NCBI RefSeq assembly: GCF_900103625.1
Contig: NZ_LT629700.1
Span: forward strand, 1,550,001 to 1,614,000
DNA length: 64,000 nucleotides
Direction of reading: 5' to 3'
Source of the DNA: Corynebacterium mycetoides
Lineage (GTDB): Bacteria > Actinomycetota > Actinomycetes > Mycobacteriales > Mycobacteriaceae
Shown here: positions 60,489 to 64,000 of the stretch, in pieces
Layout: every line of letters begins with the position of its first letter
Position numbering within the stretch: position 1 is the first letter of the stretch
Notes under the pieces: model-generated
Told to the model about the DNA's origin: nothing
What the model saw: the letters and a program-made list of their open reading frames with translations, nothing else
Database searches by the model: none
Translations under genes and position numbers: made by a program

Positions 60489-61648
60489 GATTCCCCCTGG
60501 TTCCGCTGTCCGCGATGAGTTTCGCGGCGTTCGTTTACGTCACTTTCGAGATGTTCGCCGTCGGGCTGATCTTGCCGATGGCGGCGGATCTCGGGGTGAC
60601 CGAGGGGCGGATCGGCCTGCTCATGACCGTGTACGCGGGCGTCGTGGCCGTGGTGACCATCCCGTTGACGCACGTGACACGGCGTTTCGACCGCACGCCG
60701 CTGTTCATGTCCACGCTTGTGTTCCTGCTCATCGGGGTCGTTGCGCAGGCGACTGCGGTGAACTACGCCATGCTGGTGCTCGCCCGCGTCGCAGCGGCGC
60801 TGACCCACGGGCTGTTCTGGTCGCTGGTCAACCCGATGGCCGCGCGCCTGGCGGGGCCCGGGCAGACCGGACGCGCCGTGGCGACGGTGTCGCTGGGCTC
60901 CACCATGGCGCTCATCGTGGGATCCCCGCTAGCGACGTTCTTCGGCGCGATGATCGGCTGGCGGCAGACAACCTGGATTCTCGGTGCCCTGGTCGTGGCC
61001 GCGTTCGTGGTTCTGCAGGTGTCCCTGCCGCACATGGCGGCGGTGCCTGCGGACGGTGCCGGGCGGGCGGAAGGGCAGCGCTCCGCGCTCCCGTCCCTGG
61101 TGGTGTTTTTGACGCTGGCGGTCACCGCGCTGTTTACCACGTATACCTACCTCGGGCTGATCGTGGAGCGTACGGCGGGTCCGGCGTGGGTGGCGGCGGG
61201 CCTGTCGCTGTACGGCGTCGTGGGAATTGTCGGCGTGCTGTGGGCCGGGCGCCGCGTGGACCGGCGGATGATCCGCCTCAACGTGGCGCCCACGGCCCTG
61301 ATGGTCGTTGCCGCAGGTATCGGGCTTCTCGCCCTGAGCTTCGAGGGGGCGTCCGCCTCCGGGCTCACCGTGGCCTTCACCGTGGCCTTCATCGTGGTCT
61401 TCGGTGTCGGCGCCGGGGCGCTGCCCACGGTGGCGACCACGGTCTTCCTCTTCGCGGGCGGAGCGAACCAGGACCGGGCCTCGGCCTTGTACGTGGTCAC
61501 CTTCCAAGTCGGCATCGCCGCCGGCTCTGCGCTGGGAGCGGTGGCCGTCGACGGGGGAGTGCTCGCAGGAACGCTGCTGAGCACGGCTGTTCTCGCCGCG
61601 GCCGCGGGAGCGGTGCTTGCTCTGTGGTCGCGACCGATTCTGCGGTGA
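60485..61648 (+). CDS. MFS transporter, DHA1/AraJ-like
   Basis: A 387-residue 12-helix major facilitator (FAAFVYVTFEMFAVGLILPMAADLGVTEGRIGLLMTVYAG), close to AraJ/YdhP-type drug or sugar efflux carriers (motif ARVAAALTHGLFWSL). GTG start with 4-nt overlap with nnrD. Substrate unknown. Confidence 0.88.
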   Translation: MRFPLVPLSAMSFAAFVYVTFEMFAVGLILPMAADLGVTEGRIGLLMTVYAGVVAVVTIPLTHVTRRFDRTPLFMSTLVFLLIGVVAQATAVNYAMLVLARVAAALTHGLFWSLVNPMAARLAGPGQTGRAVATVSLGSTMALIVGSPLATFFGAMIGWRQTTWILGALVVAAFVVLQVSLPHMAAVPADGAGRAEGQRSALPSLVVFLTLAVTALFTTYTYLGLIVERTAGPAWVAAGLSLYGVVGIVGVLWAGRRVDRRMIRLNVAPTALMVVAAGIGLLALSFEGASASGLTVAFTVAFIVVFGVGAGALPTVATTVFLFAGGANQDRASALYVVTFQVGIAAGSALGAVAVDGGVLAGTLLSTAVLAAAAGAVLALWSRPILR

Positions 61649-61715
61649 GACGGGCGCGCACCCGATAGGCTTGGGGTATCCGGCCTCGATAGTCTCGATT
61701 GTAAGGACGTTGACA

Positions 61716-62216
61716 ATGCGTAGCTCCCGAGTTGCGGGCGCGCTGTGCGCCGCCGCCCTCGCTGTAACTTCTTGCTCAACCACAACGGAGTCCACGGAGC
61801 CGACGCAGGTAACCGTCACCTCGACGCTCACGACGGTGGCGCCAACGCCTACGCCAGCGTCGGCCACGAGTCCCGTTTCCTCCAGCTCGGCGTCCTCGAC
61901 CGCCGCGGCGGCGCAGGAGCAGAGCACCACCGCTAACTTCAACGGCCAGGCAGTCACCATCTGTGCAGTCGGCGACGGATGGGGCATTTCCGAATTGGCG
62001 GTAAACGCCAACACCAGCTGTCCGTTCGCCCACAACGTCATTGCTGAGCTGACGTCGGGCGTATCCAGTCTCGAGAACATCCGCGATTACCTTCCTAAGA
62101 CAGTCACCGCCCACAGTCCGACTACCGGGAAGTCCTACTCCATGGATTGCGCGGATAACGGCGTCGGGATTGTGACCTGCACGGGTGCGGATAACGCGCA
62201 GGTCATCTTCCACTAG
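61716..62216 (+). CDS. Putative secreted lipoprotein
   Basis: A 166-residue protein from the ATG at 61716 (MRSSRVAGALCAAALAVTSC), supported by GTAAGGA upstream. Lipobox VTSC, then a Thr/Ser/Pro/Ala-rich linker, then a compact domain with Cys pairs (VTICAVGDGWGISELAV, TSCPFAHNVI, MDCADNG, VTCTGADNAQVIFH) resembling secreted domains of mycolate-bacteria. Function unknown. Convergent with the ABC genes by 4 nt overlap. Confidence 0.8.
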   Translation: MRSSRVAGALCAAALAVTSCSTTTESTEPTQVTVTSTLTTVAPTPTPASATSPVSSSSASSTAAAAQEQSTTANFNGQAVTICAVGDGWGISELAVNANTSCPFAHNVIAELTSGVSSLENIRDYLPKTVTAHSPTTGKSYSMDCADNGVGIVTCTGADNAQVIFH

Positions 62217-62872
62217 CTCACCGGCGCCCCGACGAGAGCGGTGACGCGGCCGTCTTTGACTTCCACCACTCTGTCGCGCTCCGAAATGAGGGAGCGGTCG
62301 TGGGTGACAAAGGCGCCGGCGATGTTGTTTTCCTCGACCAGTGTGCGCAGCAGCGCGACAATTTCGTGGCTGCGCTCGGAGTCCAGGGCGGCGGTGGGTT
62401 CGTCGGCAAGAATGAGCGGGGGCTGACCCATCAGCGCGCGGGCGATGCCGACGCGCTGCCGCTGGCCGCCGGAGAGCTGCTCGATGCGGCGCTCGCCGAG
62501 GCCGCCCAGGCCCACGGTCTCGAGCAGTTCGTCGGCGCGCCCAGCGCGGGGTTTGATGCCGCGCATGTGGTCGGTCACCAGCAGCTGCTCGCGCACGTTG
62601 AGGGCCTTGATCAGGTTGGCCTGCTGGAAGATCATGCCGATCTTGTCCAGCCGGACCTTGTCGTTCACGGGGGATCCGCCCACAAGCACCTCGCCGGAAT
62701 CCGGGATGATCAGGCCCGCCGCGGCGGAGAGCAGGGTGGATTTTCCGGAGCCGGACTCACCGACGATGAAGGTCAGATGGCCAGGGTCGGCGGCGAAGGA
62801 GATGTTGTCTAGGGCGGTGAGGGTGCGTTCGCCGTCGGGGAAGGTGACGGTGACGTCGGTCATGGTGAGCAT
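62213..62872 (-). CDS. ABC transporter ATP-binding protein (MacB/LolD/HrtA type)
   Basis: A 219-residue ATPase with Walker A (VGESGSGKST), Q-loop (MIFQQANLI), signature (LSGGQRQR), Walker B (LILADEPTA) and H-loop (VTHD). The start codon directly follows the stop of the permease gene. With the FtsX-type permease it forms a small exporter of the MacB/HrtBA kind. Confidence 0.93.
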   Translation of the reverse strand: MLTMTDVTVTFPDGERTLTALDNISFAADPGHLTFIVGESGSGKSTLLSAAAGLIIPDSGEVLVGGSPVNDKVRLDKIGMIFQQANLIKALNVREQLLVTDHMRGIKPRAGRADELLETVGLGGLGERRIEQLSGGQRQRVGIARALMGQPPLILADEPTAALDSERSHEIVALLRTLVEENNIAGAFVTHDRSLISERDRVVEVKDGRVTALVGAPVS

Positions 62873-63853
62873 TTAAGCGATACCTCCGAGTGCTTGCTGC
62901 GGGTCGATCTTGGTAATGGAGCTGGTGGCCAGCCAGGCGCCGGCCATGCCGAGCACCCACAGGGCGAGCGGCGGGGCGACGACGGTGATCACGTTGAGGG
63001 AAAACGGTGCTACCTGCGCGGCAATCGCACCGAGGCCGAGGGCGAGGACGCCTCCGCCGATCACGCCGATGGCGAGGATGAGCGCGGCCTGCCCGAGGGC
63101 GTCCTTGCGCAGGTAGGAGCTGGACGCGCCGAGGGCGCGCAGGATGGACAGGTCGCGGGTGCGCTGGATGGTCCACACGGTCAGGAAGGCGATGGTGACC
63201 AGCGCCGCGATGGCGTAGAGGAAACCCTGGATGAGTTTCAGTGAGCCCTGCTCCGATCCGTAGGCGGGCAGCGCGTTGAACGACTGCCCCAGGGTGATGC
63301 CGGAGTCGTCGCTGTTCAGCAGCACGGTTCCGGCGGCGTCGGTGTGCATCGCGGCCTGCCACGTCTCGGTGGGCACCCACAGGACGGGGGAGTGGGAGTA
63401 GTAGAGGTCGTCCGCGACCTCGCCGACGCTTATCGACGCCCCGCCGACGCCGACCTCGTCACCGTCGGTTAATCCGAGCGAGGCGGAGGCGACGGCCTCG
63501 TCGCCCATGACTCCGCCGGTGGGGAGCGCGGTGCCCTTCGGCAGGCCGAGTACCGCGGCGGAGATTTCGGTGTCGTCAGCGGTGGTGAGCATTGTCTGGC
63601 CGGTGCCCAGGGGCGTGGCGCCCGCCGGGACGTCGCCAAGCGCGATGCGCGAGGTGGAGTACGACGGGTCATCCATGTTGCTGAAGGTGACGGATTGGGG
63701 GTCGAGCGCTTCGAGCGCGGAGGTGTTTTGCTTGCCCAGGCCGGCCGTGAGCCCGGTCAGCATGACCACGAGCAGCGTGATCAGCCCGACCACGCCGACG
63801 ATGAGGCTGAAGCGGCCCAGGGCGCCTTTGATTTCTCTGATTCCTACGAACAT
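62873..63853 (-). CDS. ABC transporter permease, FtsX/MacB type (HrtB-like)
   Basis: A 326-residue permease with one N-terminal helix (FSLIVGVVGLITLLVVMLTGL), a large extracytoplasmic domain (~40-215) and three C-terminal helices with the FtsX signature (TRDLSILRALGASSSYL). The layout matches HrtB of corynebacterial haem exporters, but substrate is not proven. A promoter-like palindrome lies upstream. Confidence 0.88.
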   Translation of the reverse strand: MFVGIREIKGALGRFSLIVGVVGLITLLVVMLTGLTAGLGKQNTSALEALDPQSVTFSNMDDPSYSTSRIALGDVPAGATPLGTGQTMLTTADDTEISAAVLGLPKGTALPTGGVMGDEAVASASLGLTDGDEVGVGGASISVGEVADDLYYSHSPVLWVPTETWQAAMHTDAAGTVLLNSDDSGITLGQSFNALPAYGSEQGSLKLIQGFLYAIAALVTIAFLTVWTIQRTRDLSILRALGASSSYLRKDALGQAALILAIGVIGGGVLALGLGAIAAQVAPFSLNVITVVAPPLALWVLGMAGAWLATSSITKIDPQQALGGIA

Positions 63854-63898
63854 GACTCTAAGTGTGGCCGTGAGCAGGGGGTTCCCACATCGCTAGCG

Positions 63899-63920
63899 CG
63901 GTTGAATCTCGCATCAACCG
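63899..63920. promoter_or_regulatory. Inverted repeat upstream of the ABC exporter operon
   Basis: CGGTTGA-ATCTCGCA-TCAACCG, perfect 7-bp arms, 46 nt upstream of the permease start. It is overlapped by CCGATCGG (63918-63925). Probable operator for an unidentified regulator. Confidence 0.5.
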
Positions 63921-64000
63921 ATCGGTGGATCTGGTGCAGCGGGGCACTACGCCGCGGCGTCTGGCGGCGTCCCGTTCCCCCTAAGACCAGATGGGGAAGA

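Overview
The window looks like part of a Corynebacterium (high-GC, mycolate-producing Actinobacteria) chromosome. This rests on gene content and order. The block dnaB - rplI - ssb - rpsF - GT87 membrane protein - ponA - DUF5318 - MarR/UspA matches the region known from Corynebacterium and, with rearrangements, Mycobacterium. The divergent aceB/aceA pair and a rRNA operon without spacer tRNAs also fit. I cannot name the species without a 16S search.

Region 1 (1-15081) is a copper-resistance island. Its first half has the order of the CopRS locus of C. glutamicum: CPH-type P-type ATPase (copB, cut by the window start), HMA protein, copS, copR, copO lipoprotein and a Tat-exported multicopper oxidase. 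Next comes a broken tlpA/ccsB chimera, an apolipoprotein N-acyltransferase (lnt), an M23 peptidase and a four-helix membrane protein. The second half is a CsoR module (copZ, copA, csoR) with a solitary Phd-type antitoxin and a decayed VKOR remnant. Cu(I) is exported by CopA/CopB, periplasmic copper is oxidised by the multicopper oxidase, and CopRS and CsoR sense it. A CopR direct-repeat box and three CsoR-type palindromes are visible.

Region 2 (15082-21824) is a nest of insertion sequences. One IS6-family element is split into two halves about 6 kb apart, with identical terminal repeats at its outer ends. Between them lie a twice-frameshifted IS256-family copy, an intact IS3-family element, a truncated second IS256 relative, and an IS110-family element interrupted near its 3' end by another intact IS256-family element with a 9-bp target duplication.

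Region 3 (21825-28600) starts with an unexplained cluster of nine related palindromes. A strong hairpin with a T-tract follows, then a complete rRNA operon on the minus strand (16S, 23S, 5S).

Region 4 (28601-64000) is mostly core chromosome. It holds a YtrA-type GntR regulator divergent from a NYN-domain protein, pspA and trxA, and a second copZ-copA pair whose copA has an amber codon just after its first metal-binding motif. Then come an MFS transporter, dnaB with three consensus DnaA boxes upstream, an alcohol dehydrogenase, two tandem paralogous ATPases, rplI-ssb-rpsF, envelope genes (GT87, ponA), malR-uspA, trhO, a hydroxyacyl-CoA dehydrogenase, a PIG-L deacetylase and DUF1846. The end of the window has the glyoxylate-bypass genes aceB and aceA, rraA, an Nei-type glycosylase, nnrD, a second MFS transporter, a lipoprotein and an FtsX-type ABC exporter.
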